From Brachypodius melanocephalos (lineage: Eukaryota > Chordata > Aves > Passeriformes > Pycnonotidae): a stretch of 64,000 nucleotides of DNA. The notes under the pieces were generated by a model. The model was not told the origin of the DNA. It saw nothing but the letters and a program-made list of their open reading frames with translations, and ran no database searches. Position 1 is the first letter of the stretch, and each line of letters opens with the position of its first letter. The position numbers and the translations under genes are program-made. Below are positions 47,270-61,100 of this stretch, in pieces. The stretch spans positions 4,892,850 to 4,956,849 of the forward strand of contig VZSR01002395.1 in the NCBI GenBank assembly GCA_013398615.1. The letters are read 5' to 3'.

Positions 47270-47650
47270 GGAAGGCCACAGCTCAGGGGATTGGCTCAAG
47301 GGCAGCAAGAAGAGTTTCTAAAGCTACATGGGCAATACAGCTGGACAAGGAAAACGTGTCTGAGTGGGGCAGAGGGTCTAGTGACTGATGAAGCAGCTGG
47401 GAATGAGGGATTCTGTCTACTTTGCATCACTGATCACCAGGAAGGTCACCAGGCTCCAGAGCTTAGAGATGGTGCTCAAGAAGGAGAGGACCCACCACTG
47501 CTGGAAGGGAATTGACTCAGGGTCTCTCAAGAAACCTTCTTCCTCAAAGTCCATGGGATCTGATGGGTGGCACCCCCTGGTGCCCAGAGTGCTGGCTGGT
47601 GTCCTTGCAACACCTATCCATCATCTCTGAAAGGTCATGGAGATCAGGGA
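47270..47650 (+). mobile_element. CR1-like LINE internal ORF2 fragment, decayed
   Basis: AAGTCCATGGGATCTGATGG, GGTGCCCAGAGTGCTGGCTG, CATCATCTCTGAAAGGTCAT and the preceding GGTCTAGTGACTGATGAAGC resemble the central part of CR1, between the endonuclease and the early reverse-transcriptase coding region. The frame is interrupted (ORFs 47072-47515 and 47388-47630 cover different parts), so no enzyme is encoded. It is the only non-3' LINE piece recognised in the window. Confidence 0.7.
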
Positions 47651-47736
47651 AGGGCTCAGGGGATGGGCAAGGCAAATGTCCTTCCTGGGGTCTGTTCCCT
47701 GCAAAAAGATAAAGGAGAGTGGGGAAAGTAAATCAT

Positions 47737-47957
47737 ATCATGGAGTCCCAGAATGGTTTGGGTTGGGAGGGACCTTAAAAAACTCAACCAGTCCCACCCC
47801 TGCCCTGGGCAGGGACACCTTCCACTGTCCCAGGCTGCTCCAAGCCCCATCCAGCCTGGCCTTGGACACTTCCAGGGATCCAGGGGCAGCCACAGCTGCT
47901 CTGGGCACCCTGTGCCAGGGCCACCCCACCCTCACAGGGAACAATTCCTTCCACGTA
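47737..47957 (-). mobile_element. CR1 LINE 3' fragment
   Basis: AGAATGGTTTGGGTTGGGAG, CCCTGGGCAGGGACACCTTC, GGCTGCTCCAAGCCCCATCC and CACAGGGAACAATTCCTTCC form a well-preserved antisense CR1 tail about 90 bp from the oppositely oriented ORF2 piece. Confidence 0.93.
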
Positions 47958-48944
47958 TTGAACCTAGATTTCCTCTCAGTCAGTTTGAACACATTCAGAG
48001 GATTCAAACAGACCTGAAACTTCTCCCACTATTTCACAATTTTCTTAAGCAATAACAGCACCATAAAAAGTTGCAATGAGAAGAATGAATTTTACTTTAA
48101 TTTTGTTGCCTTCAGCTATTGCGTGTTATGTTGCAATTCATTTCACTCTGTAATGCTTCCTGTTACAGTAGCTGGTGTAAATCACCCCCATGTTGTTTAT
48201 AATGTGCATAAAAACATTCTTCATACATAGTTATTCTACAAGCAGCATTGAAAACAGGTGGATTTCATTTAATCCCTTGACCAGTCACTGACGACAACTA
48301 AGCCAGCCATAAAAAATGTAAATAAAAATATTTTGGCCATCCATGGTTTAAGGAATCTGTTTTCTTTTACATCCTGCCTGGGGAAAGGGGAAAAATATTT
48401 AATTCAAGTGATTTTCTTTTCAGGCTTTAGCAAGGACAATAGGAATTATGCAATGCAGCCTCTAAATGTGCAGCCTCCTTAAAACAAACTGTGCAGAGTC
48501 TTGAAAAGAAATGCAGGGGGGAAAAGGAGTGTTGTCTCAAGAAGGAAAAGTTCCTCTAGTTCCTATTGCCTGCCACAGAGAGGGAAGGCACATCCACAAA
48601 AGCAAATCCTGGCACTCTTCTCACCTCAACTCCCAGCCATCTGTGAGCTCACCAAGGCCTGCCTGGAATTATCTTGGGGGTGTTTCTTGCTATTGCTGCT
48701 CAAACACAGAACATCTTAGTGTAGTTTTAGTTTTGTTGTCATCTATTGACTCTGCCTAAGAGACAAGCAGAGTACCAACAGTGCATTTGAGGCTCAGACC
48801 TTGGATGGGTTTGAGGCTCCCCAGGCTGAGCAGGATTCCCAGCTCAGGAATTGAGTGGGATCAGGCATTACAGTGGCCATGTGGACACGAGGGCTGACCC
48901 TCACTGCTCATTCCAGGCAGGAGGAAGGTACACTGTGCTCCCAG

Positions 48945-49082
48945 GGCCGGCTCCATCCATGGAAGCTCTCAAGACCCAGCTGCTGCCAGCCCTGGTCTGA
49001 CCCAGAGCTGACGTGCTCTGGAGAGTTGGACAGGAACCTCCTGAGGTCACCTCCAGGCCAAGTGATCCTGTGATCCCACGGC
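48945..49082 (+). mobile_element. CR1-like 3' fragment (second subfamily)
   Basis: GGAAGCTCTCAAGACCCAGC, the CTGGTCTGACCCAGAGCTGA stretch, GTTGGACAGGAACCTCCTGA, GGTCACCTCCAGGC and GATCCTGTGATCC match the sense form of the subfamily seen antisense at 15008 and 44795. Confidence 0.65.
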
Positions 49083-51984
49083 ACGGATGGGGTGTCCTGT
49101 CCATCCATCATTCAGCCCTCTCAGTGTGTCACCAATCTTTGACACAAGCTGACTTCCTGCACTTGTGCAAAGCCATTTCCCTGCAGGATATATGATCCAG
49201 GAGCAGGATCCTCGGGCTGACCACGCCAGCAGCTTCCTCACACTTACACAACCGGTGACTTACGAGGAGTTACGCACCGTCCATCCTTTCAGGTTCCACG
49301 AATGAAACACCAGTTTTCATGGATTTACAGCCCTTTCCCATAACCAAACATAGTCACTGGTTGGATGTGTTAACCTGTGCTGCAATACCCAGTGCTGCTC
49401 ACACAGTTATTAGTGGTATGTTAATTGTGCATTCATTTTCTGTGTAATTGAGGGAAAAAAAATAGCTGTATAAAGGTCAGATCCTGCTTTTCAGCTCTGG
49501 TCCAAACAGTGACCCACATTTTCATTCATGAACAGAATCTGGGAAACCCTTAAAGCTCATGGAGAAAGAGAAATGCTGAAATTGCAATCCAAAAAATTCC
49601 TCCAGTCTCTAAGAGCAGAAGGAGCAGCCCCATGTTGACCATTTCCAAAGGTCACTTGGCAGGGGCATTACCTGGTCTCACCACATCCAGTGATACCTTC
49701 CAGGGTGCTCTGTTCCTTTAGCCCTCCTGATTTTCTGACAGACATCCGTTTTGCAATATCTAAATCCATGGAGAGAAAAGTAGATGTTTTGGTTATGCTT
49801 GAGGAATCCGGATTTTCTGCACACCATGCTAAACTCTGGCACCTGTATGTAGATCACTGACAGCAGCATGAGAGGGAAGGAATTGCTGTCACTGGGTTCC
49901 TGCACCAATGGCCACATGGAAAGTTCATGCAATCTACCTCAGCAGCCAACAGCAGAGGCATTTTTGACCAACAGAACCAAAAGCCTGGAGAAATCTGTCC
50001 CAAAGGGTGGTGTGGGTGTCTGAGACATCAGGTTGGCTCCAGCAGGTGTTGGAAAAGTGTTTGGGCTCCCTGAACTCCATCACTCACTGCAGACACATTC
50101 TCAAGTATCATGGGGGCCCAGAAACTCTTGCATCCTTTTTTTTTTATTTGGTAGGAAAATCTCCCTTGACTGAGTTTGTAGGCTCAGAACAGACAGACCA
50201 GAAGAACTTGATGAAACTTGATTCCAGCCCCACCACGGCTCACGAGCCCTCATATCAAGCCCACATGGGGTTGTTATCAAGCTCAAGTTACTCAGGAGGA
50301 CAAGTTATTCACTGGCCTGGTTTGTATCACACCCCTCACTCTGCCTTTCCTCTCAGAGTGCTGGAAGTGTTTCCTTGTTGATGAACTCATTGTTCTGAAC
50401 TGGGTGATTGCACTTATTTGGCTTTTCTGAGACTTTGATAAGATACATGCAAGGGTTTCATAAACCCCAAATCTCCCCTTCATATGACTCAGTAAGGTCA
50501 GTGGATAAGGCTGTTCCTAGAGGCATTAAAGGTTCTCCTTCCCTAATATCTACATTTCAATCAAGTTATTCATATCATCAAGTGTTGAACTTGCACAGCG
50601 AGTTCTACACACCAGTACAAGTGTGATAAACCATGTCCTTAACCAGAGCAGTCAGTGCAGGGAAATGCAAGTGATTTGGACCTTTTGAGCAGTTTTTGTA
50701 CCTATCTGTTTGCTGGTGCTTGACAAATACATTAATGTTTGACCAAGGCTGTGTCACTTCAATTTTTCTAATGCTTTATATAGAAAGAATCAGAATGGCT
50801 GGTTTTATTATGAAAATCTTCCCTGTTTCTTGATGCGAGTTAGGAGCAGTTTTTAAATATCCCCCACTGTGAATCTGGATATGAAGGAGCCAACCAGCCC
50901 CTCTGAAAGGAAATTGCTGGATGATCAACAGGGTTTAAAGTCCCCCAGCCCTCCCACTGTGTTACACATCATGGTTTGCCATTGCACGGAGCCAACATAT
51001 TCTCTTCATCCAGCAGGTTATGGGAAGCACCAGCAAATACCTGCCCATTTCCCGTGTCTGGGACCGTGGGACAGGCAAGGGAAAGCTTCCCAAAATCAGC
51101 CAGCTGATGCGGATGTTAGTGGGATTTTAGAAGAAGAGCGGAAGCTCCGTTCATCATCCCTGCTCTCTTCAAAAGGGAGTTAAAGGTAGTGGTTTTATTA
51201 TTCGGGGAAATGTGCAGAGTTCCTGAACAGACTGGCTGTGTGACAGCAGTGCCTAGGAAAAGGGGAACCCCTGAATTTCTTGGAGAGGGTTTGTTTAGCC
51301 AGCCAAGGGGCTGATGCAAGATGCTTGAACCTTGCACTCACTGCCAGTTTCCATTTTTCCATGCTCCAGAGAATCATCCCCCAAAGGCTGATGCAGCTGA
51401 AGTGGTGCTTTGTGTGCATCAGTCAACATGAATCCTTTGGCACTGGCTCAGTGCAAGTTACCAAGAGATGTGCTGATCCCCTTCCTCTCCCACGGGGAAC
51501 AGGAATCTCCAAACTGCTCATCCCCTTGTACAGGCAGCACAAGAACAGTCCCTGCTGGGAACATGAAGTTCCACCCTTTTCTCCCTAATTTGCAAACACT
51601 TTTCACAGGAGAAAAGTTCTCGTGCATGACTGTCACCACAAAACCCAATGTAAGGTGTCACAATCCTCGAGTTTAACCCCAGACTCCTGGAAGTTTGCTG
51701 TAAATATCATGGTGGGGACACGGATACACACCTTGGCTGAAGTGTTGCCAAAGAGAAGGGGAAAACCACTGTCTGCAAGGGGAGGATAATTGTTGGGAAC
51801 TGCTGCAGTTCATGCAAATCTTTTCCTATAAGAAGGTCCCTTTCTAAGAAAGGCATTTAGAAACCCTCACTGAGACTGAACTCTGAAGCAGAAGTTATGC
51901 TGTGCTGTGGTGCTTGGGCTGCTGCCCTCCTGGTAACATTCAGGTTAAAAACTAGATTGAGAACTTTTCAAAATCAAAGTATGA

Positions 51985-52262
51985 TCTGAGGGCTGGAGCC
52001 CCTCTGCTCTGCAGCCAGGCTGGAGAGCTGGGGGTGTCCAGTCTGGAGAAGAGAAGAGAAGACTCCAGGGAGACCTTAGTGCCAGGACACAGGGAATGGC
52101 TTCTCACTGCCAGAGGGCAGGGCTGGATGGGATACTGGAAAGGAATTGTTCCCTGGGAGGGTGGGCAGGCCCTGGCACAGGGTGCCCAGAGAAGCTGTGG
52201 CTGCCCCTGGATCCCTGGAAGTGTCCAAGGCCAGGCTGGATGGGGCTGGGAGCAACCAAGAT
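51985..52262 (+). mobile_element. CR1 LINE 3' fragment
   Basis: GAGCCCCTCTGCTCTGCAGC, CAGGCTGGAGAGCTGGGGGT, CACTGCCAGAGGGCAGGGCT, GCCCAGAGAAGCTGTGGCTG and CCAAGGCCAGGCTGGATGGG are in CR1 order. The final tail is missing: the match stops after GGGAGCAACC. Confidence 0.9.
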
Positions 52263-55200
52263 AAAAGATTAACTTTTTCTTTATGAAACAATTGATTAGC
52301 AAGTTGTGTGTAACATTCCTGCTGTATCTGACTATGCCTGACTCACAGGCACTGAAATTTATGGAGCATTAAGATCTGTCTGCCCTCAGAAAAGTGAAAC
52401 AGAGAGGTTTGCTTCACTGTTCATCATCTATTAGAATAAAAACCCCAGTGGAATAACCCTAGGTGCCAGCAGGTGCTAAAATGCTCTTGAATATTCCCTC
52501 AAATCTGTCATGGGAAAGCACCAAACCAGTGTGAACTATAGCCTCCTTTATTTATCTGTCACCTTCCCTCCTGTAACTCAGGGCAGGGTTAAGTTTCTCA
52601 CCTGTATTTATTTAACAAGCTGCATGGATGCAAATCTGACCAAGAATTGGTGTAACCCAGGTCAAAAAATATTTGTACTGATAGATGATTTTACATTTTA
52701 CACCCACCAGCATAACTTTGATCCAGTACAGCTAAACCATGCCAAAAGCCAACATCAAAACCCAGTTTTGCAGCCTGCTCAGTGCTGCATCTCTACTTTC
52801 CTCTTCCTGGGATTTTAGAGAGATCTGGAAACAAGTAATTACAAAATTATGTGCAAATTATTTAAGGTCTCATTAAACTTCAAAGTGGATAATAAAAATA
52901 CAGCAGGGAGGAGAATCACAGGTCAACTCCTTCTAGAAAATTTCCATTGAATGTGACAGTTTTAGGATTGTCTTGTTGCAAAATAGAAGTTTGGGTTTTA
53001 TTCTCAATGAAACCACCTCTTCCTATCATAGTGCTGACACCTTCTGTTTCCTGAGAGTGATTCTGCCAATTAAACCATGGGGTAAAATGATGGGAGACAG
53101 GAGCAAGACAGATGCTGAAACAGGAATGAGGAACATGAGAAATTTCCAATTATTTCATATAACTGGAAGAGGATTTTTTAAAAATCTACAATTTCTCCTT
53201 AAATATTTCCAGGTAGCCTAATAATAACTTCAGACAAATAAATCAACTTCTTCTTTTAAAAAATCTGAGGTCAAGCACCATTTGCCATTTTATATTTCCC
53301 TGACATCAACTTTACACAGAAGAGTTCAGCAAAAGAAACGCAAAACTTCGTGAAATATGCAGCACACAGAAGGAGGAAACTATTTTTCAATGCTCATCAA
53401 ATTAAGTACTTTAATAACATACATGGAAGAGGAAATTTGGGAGCTGGAAATGCACTTTAGTGCATTTTTCAAACTGTTACACTTTAAGTTTCTGTTTTAC
53501 TTGGGGGATTCTACACTCCCTCCCCACCCTGGCTGAAGGTAGAAGTTATGGAGTCTGCTTTATTTGTAGTTTTGGGCTAATTTTAAAGTGAGTACTTAAA
53601 TATAATTATGGACCAAAACAAGCTGGTGCAAGAGGGGCGGATTTGGGTAGATCCAGAAATAGATTTTACTTTTATTTTCTGTAGCTACCAGGACAGAGAC
53701 TGACTGAACCCACTCAACCTGACTTTAAAAAGCACACAAAGGAAAAGAAAAAACCCAAGAACATATGAACGTAGAGAACGAATAAATTGAAGCTGACCTT
53801 TTCAGTCCTACGTGCAAGTTATCTAAAACCTGTTTTTCCTTTGCAAAGATCCTCCTCAGAGAAAAATCGCACAAAAATTGCAATTTCATGAAAACAAAAC
53901 AACAACAACAACAAAAAAGGCCATGTAAAAAATGAAGCAAGGCAGCTTTGCAGAGGAATGTGAGGCCAATTACATTTGTAACTAAGTTTCCTACATTTAC
54001 CTTTGTGCTCCTTGTGGCTCCCTGGTTTTTGTTCCACCTCCTGGACCTGACAGGGCAGGGGGAGGCAGCCCTTTGGGTTTGCAGAACAAGGACAAAGCCA
54101 GACTTTGGAGAATATAAATAGATGTTTGAGCTGGGCTTTGGTGTTTCTGAAACTCATCTGATATAGTAGGAGGGGGGAAAAGGGATCTGTCACCACATTT
54201 TAGTCATAAATGGCTCTTTTCTGGAAAGGGATGGCTAAGGAATGGAACAGGTTTGTGGAAACAAGTGCAGTATCAGTTTCACTTCCATGTCTCAAAGATG
54301 TTTTATGCATTGCCCTATTTTGGCCCATTTCTAGTGCTTCTCTAAGCCTACACAGTTCTTCCTGGTCAACCTGAACCAACCAGGAAATCCTGTTCAGAAA
54401 TACCCATCCCCTGCCAGGGCTCAGCATTTCCCATGGTCAGTGGGCAAACATCATCCCACCCAGGTGCTTCAGCAGCAACAGACCAGGGAAAATGCAAATA
54501 AGGCCATCAGGAAAGATATTCTGGTTTCAGATCATGTTCTGGGTGAAGTTTGCCATTTAAATCTATCCCATTTCTTCCTCTTTTATGTGCAAAATTTGGC
54601 AATGATTAGTGTGCAGTCATTTGCACAGCAGATGGAGGATCACACATAGAGGAGATGCCTTCAGCAATGAAAAAGTGACAGAGGCAGAAGATAAGCTATC
54701 CATAAGGAAAAAAAGAAACATCTCAGTGATTATTTTCAGGGCTGAGATGGTTTAATGCCAGCCCAAGTGGGCACAGGGTGTGGGCAACTCAACACGAGAA
54801 ATAAAGACCCCACAGTGACTGCTGTGCCCCACTGGCACCACTGGTACCCTCCCTGTGCCCAGCACAGCTTCACCCCCCAGGAAGGCACCTTCCCTGGGAT
54901 CCCTGTGGCCACTCCTCACTTTGGGAAGGTGGGAATGGGTAGGACAGACGGACGTGCCGTGCTGCCCTGGGCTGGATGCCCGTGGGTTTCTCCACATGGG
55001 GCAGTGGCTGTTCCCTCAAACCACAGGCTGGACTCTGAGGGGACAGCTGGGAAAACGTTCTGTCATCTGCAGCTCTGCCCCAGGCAGGAATAGCCCACAT
55101 TACAGAATACCAAGTGGCTAAGGAAAAACCACATTTTCCCATTCTTACAGGGAAACTGTATTTTCCAAACAGCCCGTTCCCCTTGGCACTCGAGGCTCAG

Positions 55201-58099
55201 ACTGAATAATTCCTGGGATGCTTTACCTCATCCCACCCAGATGGGTTTGACCTCAGGTTGCCTGCAGGACACAGAAGGACCAGGCAAGCAGACAAACCAG
55301 CAGCTGCCATGCATTAACCAGTCTAGAGACCTGGAGACGCTGGCAATGGGATGAGAAGTTTTCTGCTTTATTTTCTGTTAACTTCTCTGTAGGGCCATTC
55401 ACACTCTGCCAAGTAGCACAAACTGAAAGGAGGTGACAGAAACGTCAAGCCAGTTTCCTAGAAATCAAGTGAAGGTGGATCCTTTTTATATAGTGGATAC
55501 AGAAGAGAAGTGGTGTAGACAACTTTTTAGGGAAAAAAAATGCCTCAGAGTGCAGCAGCCCCAAAAGGCTTTGGAGATAAACTGGGAAGGTGCATTTCCC
55601 CACAGACACTACCCAAATCTGGCTGTCGTGTTCTACCTGCCCCCTCTTCCTCCTTCTTGTCCATACTTCAGAAACCATCATCTCCACCTCATCTCCTACC
55701 TTTCCCTCCCTGGGGACACACCAGCTCTTGAACTGTCTCATATCTTCCCCCTGTGCAGCCTGAACACACATCCCTGAAACCAAGAAAACCAGCCCTGGAA
55801 CAGACCAGGAAGCTCCAGAAATCCCTGTTTCTAGATGATTCTAGAGTCTGGGGCAAAAGAGGGGCCCTGCTGCTATGGTGACCCAATTCTGCATTTGCTC
55901 CTCCTTGTGCCTATGGAACAGATTTCCAGGAGCAGCTCCAGGTAGGTGCTGGAAGTCCTCCTGGGCAGGAAATGTGGATGAATGAAGATCCACGTGTCTC
56001 AGAGGCCTGTGTAGAAGGTAACTGTGCCTCAGACTCCAGCTGACTCCTCCCTGCAGCACTGTTCATGTTCCCAAATAAACAGGAAAACACACACACAAAT
56101 ACTTTCTGCTTGGAGCTTTCTCTGCTTTCCCTCCTTGCTCCAAAGTGTCTCTGCAGAATCTGGGATTCATTTCCTTGGAAGGCAGGGAGCCTTTCACTCA
56201 GAGCCTCCCAACACTCAGACTCTCAAGCACCAGAATGCCAATCATGAATCACTCTGGATGAGGCAAAGCAATGTCTTACATAAATTAAGAAAGTCCAGAG
56301 CAGGAGATAGCGTGAGTAGAGAGTAAACTTCCTTGCTGTGCAGCTTGCCAAACTCTAGAAAGAAAACCTTTGAAAGAGCAGCAGAATGATCCTATTTCCT
56401 GTTGATTTACTCTCTCCAGCCACAGAAGGGATGATGGTGACACAGACCACTCTGGCTTGCAAAGCAGCTCTAAGGAATGGCCGTGGCTGCACCATGTCAC
56501 CAACACGAAGAGTGGCCTGTAAGAGCTGGCATAAAAGACTGAGAATATGAGTGAATATGAGAGATTAATTCTGAGAATAAAATAACTCATTAGAAAGAAA
56601 CATACAATCAGCTCTGCAACAGTCTCCATAATTCCCCAAACTGAGCAAAATGTTGCCATCAAATAAAATCATGAGAATTGTGGTGTGGTTTGGGGGAGAA
56701 CAGAGAGCAAAGGAGGCCTTTTGGTTGGGTGTTTATGGCCAAAGGTGCTTCCAAGCCACGTATCTGTCCCAAGTTATAAATCTCCAGGTTTTAGATGTGA
56801 AGGGAACAGAGATGAGCGGGAGTGGACCCTCATCCAAAGGGTCTAGAGGCAAAGAACAGGGAACAGAAGCACAAGAGGCATTTTAAGATTTTCCTGAAGT
56901 CCAAAGATGACAAAACAAGAGGAATTAAGACAACTAAGAAGAAACTGTTAAAAGGTCCACTGAAATAAATTTATCCTGTGGAAGGTCTTACATTGTATTT
57001 ATCCTCTAAACAGCCACCTGAAAGCAGCAATTCTGCCCTCAACTTACTGACTTAATTCCATCCACTTTAGTGTTGGATTTCCAAAGCAGCACTTCATCTC
57101 AATGGAACTTAAAAGTTCTTCAGGGGAAAGCCCTGAAAGCAAGTTCTCTGCAAAAGGACCTGCCCAAGATTTAATCTTCCCCTGAACAATTACTTCTGTT
57201 TGATGAGGAAAAAAAACCTCATAAAATTGTTATAATTGGTGTCAGCTTAAACCACACACGAACTAAGAAATGAAGGAATATCTCTATTAGTACTGCTTTT
57301 GTAATGCAGTGTCTGTCTCCCAAAATGAACTGCAAGCACCTAAAAATAGCCACAAAAACCTTTGGGGCAATATTACCTCTGAAGGATAAACAGCTGCAGA
57401 ATTTTATTCAACACACAAAACTCCTGTGCTCCACCCCCATCCTGTTCACAGGCAAGAAGCCAATAAAAAAAATAGATTTGTAATTAAAAATCCCTGGAAT
57501 TTGTGCAGTCAAGCTCTTTATTAACATCATAATTTTTAGACGTTGAGTTAGCACAAGAACACCACTGTTCAAAATTTATCACTGCAGCTTTTGATTCTTC
57601 TGTCTACATTTAGCTCTTTCAACCGTCTCCAAACTTCTAACCAGAGTTGTTTTATTAGTGGAGAATTAGGGTGCCCACACAAATACTTTTTCTTAGCGTC
57701 TAAATATTTTCCTGCTCTTAAAGAGTTTCTTCTTTTCCTTTTCCATTGCTTTTCTGTGTGGCAATTACAATGGCATGTTCAGTTTATTGTTTTATTTCTG
57801 CTGGAATTCTTCTAAAAACGACAGCCTTTCTCAGTAATGGCTTTAGTTTACTTTTCCTTTTCAACCAATATTTCCAACCAATTTGGATTTAATACAGCAA
57901 TATACTGTTAAAAAAGAAGAACCTGTTTCCAGCTGCCAACAGTAGCTGGGAATGCACACCAGGAATGTAACTCTGCACAATGAAAAGAGAAAGTTATCAA
58001 ATGTAAAACTTCTCACATTGGGTAAAAATTACTTTGAAAGGAAGTTGAGCCTGATATTCCAAAACCATAACTTTGCATGAGAGATCCTACCCCAAAAGT

Positions 58100-58175
58100 A
58101 AACAACATAAAATAAATATAAACTAAATAAACTAAGTAAATATTTTTTTTTTTTAAATAAAGAAATAAATTCAAA
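58100..58175. repeat. A/T-rich low-complexity tract
   Basis: AAATAAATATAAACTAAATA-like repeats followed by a T12 run and AAATAAAGAAATAAA. No coding potential. Confidence 0.85.
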
Positions 58176-61100
58176 GTTCATTTTAACACAAAATGAACAC
58201 CCAATAAGGTATTTAAAAAAGAGTGTATGTAGTCAGCAGTTATACTACAGTCTGTGTTTGAGGCACAAAAGCTCAGTGTCAAATCTCATAGAAACAGACA
58301 AGTATTTTTCCAATTTTCTGCTTTTACAGCGTCCTTCCAAGGCAGCTTTGGATTGATTTGATGTTCAGACTTCCTTTCCTGGGAACAAGACATAAAGAAG
58401 GTAAGTTCTCTGAGAGTTTCACAGAGCACAGGGAACAGCTGTTGGTTTATGAGGAATCATGGCTAGAAAAGCATCTTTTAAAATCCGTTTTTAAGCTGAA
58501 GGTAGGGAAAGGATTGCCATTAATTGAACAGGTGATTTGTATCTTCATTACTCCACAAGAAAAACTTGGCCTGAGATCAGGAACTGAATTTCACAATGCA
58601 CTTTCTTTTTAATAAGCTGAACAGAGAAAAATGGGCTTTGCTCTGAACATGTGGCAAACTGAATAAACTGTGAAAGAAGAAATCTGTAATTTTGATTACA
58701 ATGGTCCCTCTCCCTTAGTGAAAAATGATTTTTTCTCATCCCTGAGCAGAACCAGCATGACCCCAGCACTCGGTCAGGATTAACCTCCTCTGATGAGTAA
58801 GGTCAGTGTGAGTCCATCCAAAATACTTAGGCAATCAAATGCAGAGTACAAGATGAAAATGAAGGGCTAATATCAGTTTCTGCTGAGTGATGAGCACAGC
58901 TCACCCCGAGTGCGTGGATGCATTCTCAAAGTGTGAATTCACACGTACACAGCCCAGTGAGATCCCACCAGGGAAAACTTCCCAGATGCTTGATTCAAGA
59001 GGAAAGATTTTCAATTAGCACAGTTAAATACCATTCTCTTCTCTGTCTGGGTAAAACACTGAAATGAAAGGCTTCTTTCACCAGATTGTGCTAAGAAGTG
59101 TCATAATGAATCACATCAAGAGTCCTTCAGACAACTTTAGAACAATTATTGCTAAAGGAAGTTGATTCTTAATTTCCTCCATTAAAACCTTCCAGCCTCA
59201 GTCTAATAGTGAAGCACTAATAAACATCCAGCCCTCGAGTGCGTATTTCCAACAAAATTCCATCTGTCTCAATGAAGAAGGCAAGAACTCTGCTACTAAA
59301 GAAAAAAATACAAAGTTCCACTTGGTAAATGCTCAAGATGTTATTGATATCCTATACAGACACCGTACAAGGATGGAAGCAACTCATTAAACAAAGACAA
59401 AAATCTAATATTAAAAATGTTCCACAATTAAAGACAGCCACAACTGGATCAGCAGCAGGTGAATCAAGATTGGATCCCAGTTCTCTCTGCTTTCCAAAGG
59501 AAAGGCACATGGCATGAAAGGGCTCACACTGAACCCAAGCAGCTGCAGTGGAACTGCTGCTGTCTGCACCCAGGGCCAGCCCTGGGGCAGGGGCTTGAGA
59601 AGAAAATCATCTCATTGCTCACCAGACTTCCTCCAAAACCAATTTCCGTATGTCCTAGGGAGCACATGAATAATCTTCCTCTGGAATTTTATCAGGAGAT
59701 TATCCAAACAAACGGGAAATTATCAAAACAAGTGGGATGTTGTTTTCTCCATGGTGTCTCCAGGCAAAGTAAAGATGCTCGAGGTGGCCTCAGCAGCAGC
59801 TGCTTCTTGGCTGGGAGGTCTTTACAGGGGCTGTAAGGATGGAAAAAAGCCCTGGAGCAAGGACTGGTGGAATACAGAGCAGCCAAGTTCATTTTAAGTT
59901 ACATTGCCAGGAAACTGAGACAGGATTAATTATATCTGGATTATGATGGGAGGAGATCATTGCTCAGAATTGGTATCTACAGCTCATCAGACCTTTAGGA
60001 CATGGCAGATTTGCTGCTTCCCAAGAGGGATCTGCCACATGCAGGTGTCTCAAATACCTAGAAAATAGATAAATACCCACTCCAAAGAGCAGCAAACACA
60101 GGACAGGGGCTCTCTGCTCTTAACAGCTGAAAAAAAATTGTGACCACAATATTGAGTATCTATAGTATGACAGACATCAAAATATTTGGGGCAGTAAGTC
60201 TGTAGCCAGAGCAGCATAAACGCACTTGCAACTTTTCCTCATGAAGGAAAAAAGGAAGAGTTTTTGGGTCTGATACTAAAATGGGATTTGCTACATTTCA
60301 GGGAAGAGATTAGAGTATAAGCCCTTTTAACTCACAGAGAGGCACATTGAATTCCTCACATGCTGTATTCATGTCTTCTCCTGCATTCCCTCTTTCAAGT
60401 CCTTCTAATTTGAGTTTCAGATTCAAATAGCTGCAATTATGGAACAATTCAATCACAGGGTAAGGGAAAGGAAAAATAAAACCCTCACCAGAGCATGGTT
60501 TGGCAGGGTGTGTTCTGCTTTAAACAAGGATTAAAATTAGAAGGATTGTTCAAAATCAAGTAAATTAGTGCGAATTCCTAGAATATTGGATTATTTCTCT
60601 TTATTACTCCTCAGCTGCAATAGGTTAGTCAAAACACGAATTTTCCTTTCTGTGGGTGTTGTTCAAAGCTTCTGAGCAGACACCTAGAAAATGCACCAGT
60701 TACCAAGGCTGTGTTGGGATTTTAAGAACAATTGAAGCTAAATTTGTTATACTGGCTGAAGAGCTGAGAACAAACCTGACAACCAGCAAGAAAGCTCTTT
60801 TACAAGCTCCCTTCTGCAAAGTTGAGCAGAGATCAGAAGAATCTCAACACAAGAAATCTGATGCAGACTGAAATTATTGGGAGAAGCAAATTTATCTTCA
60901 TCTTATTGCCATAACAGCAAGCAGCCCTTTGGCTGACGTTCCAGACTGTTCAACCCCTATTCTGTCGTAAGGGATTTGAGACACACTGTGGAAAACTGTG
61001 ATTAAATCCAGGTTTCTCATGCACTCCACCAGCACAGGCATTTCCAGGCATGGCCCACTCAGGGCAGAAACGCTTCCCACTGGATTATGCACCTTGGGCA

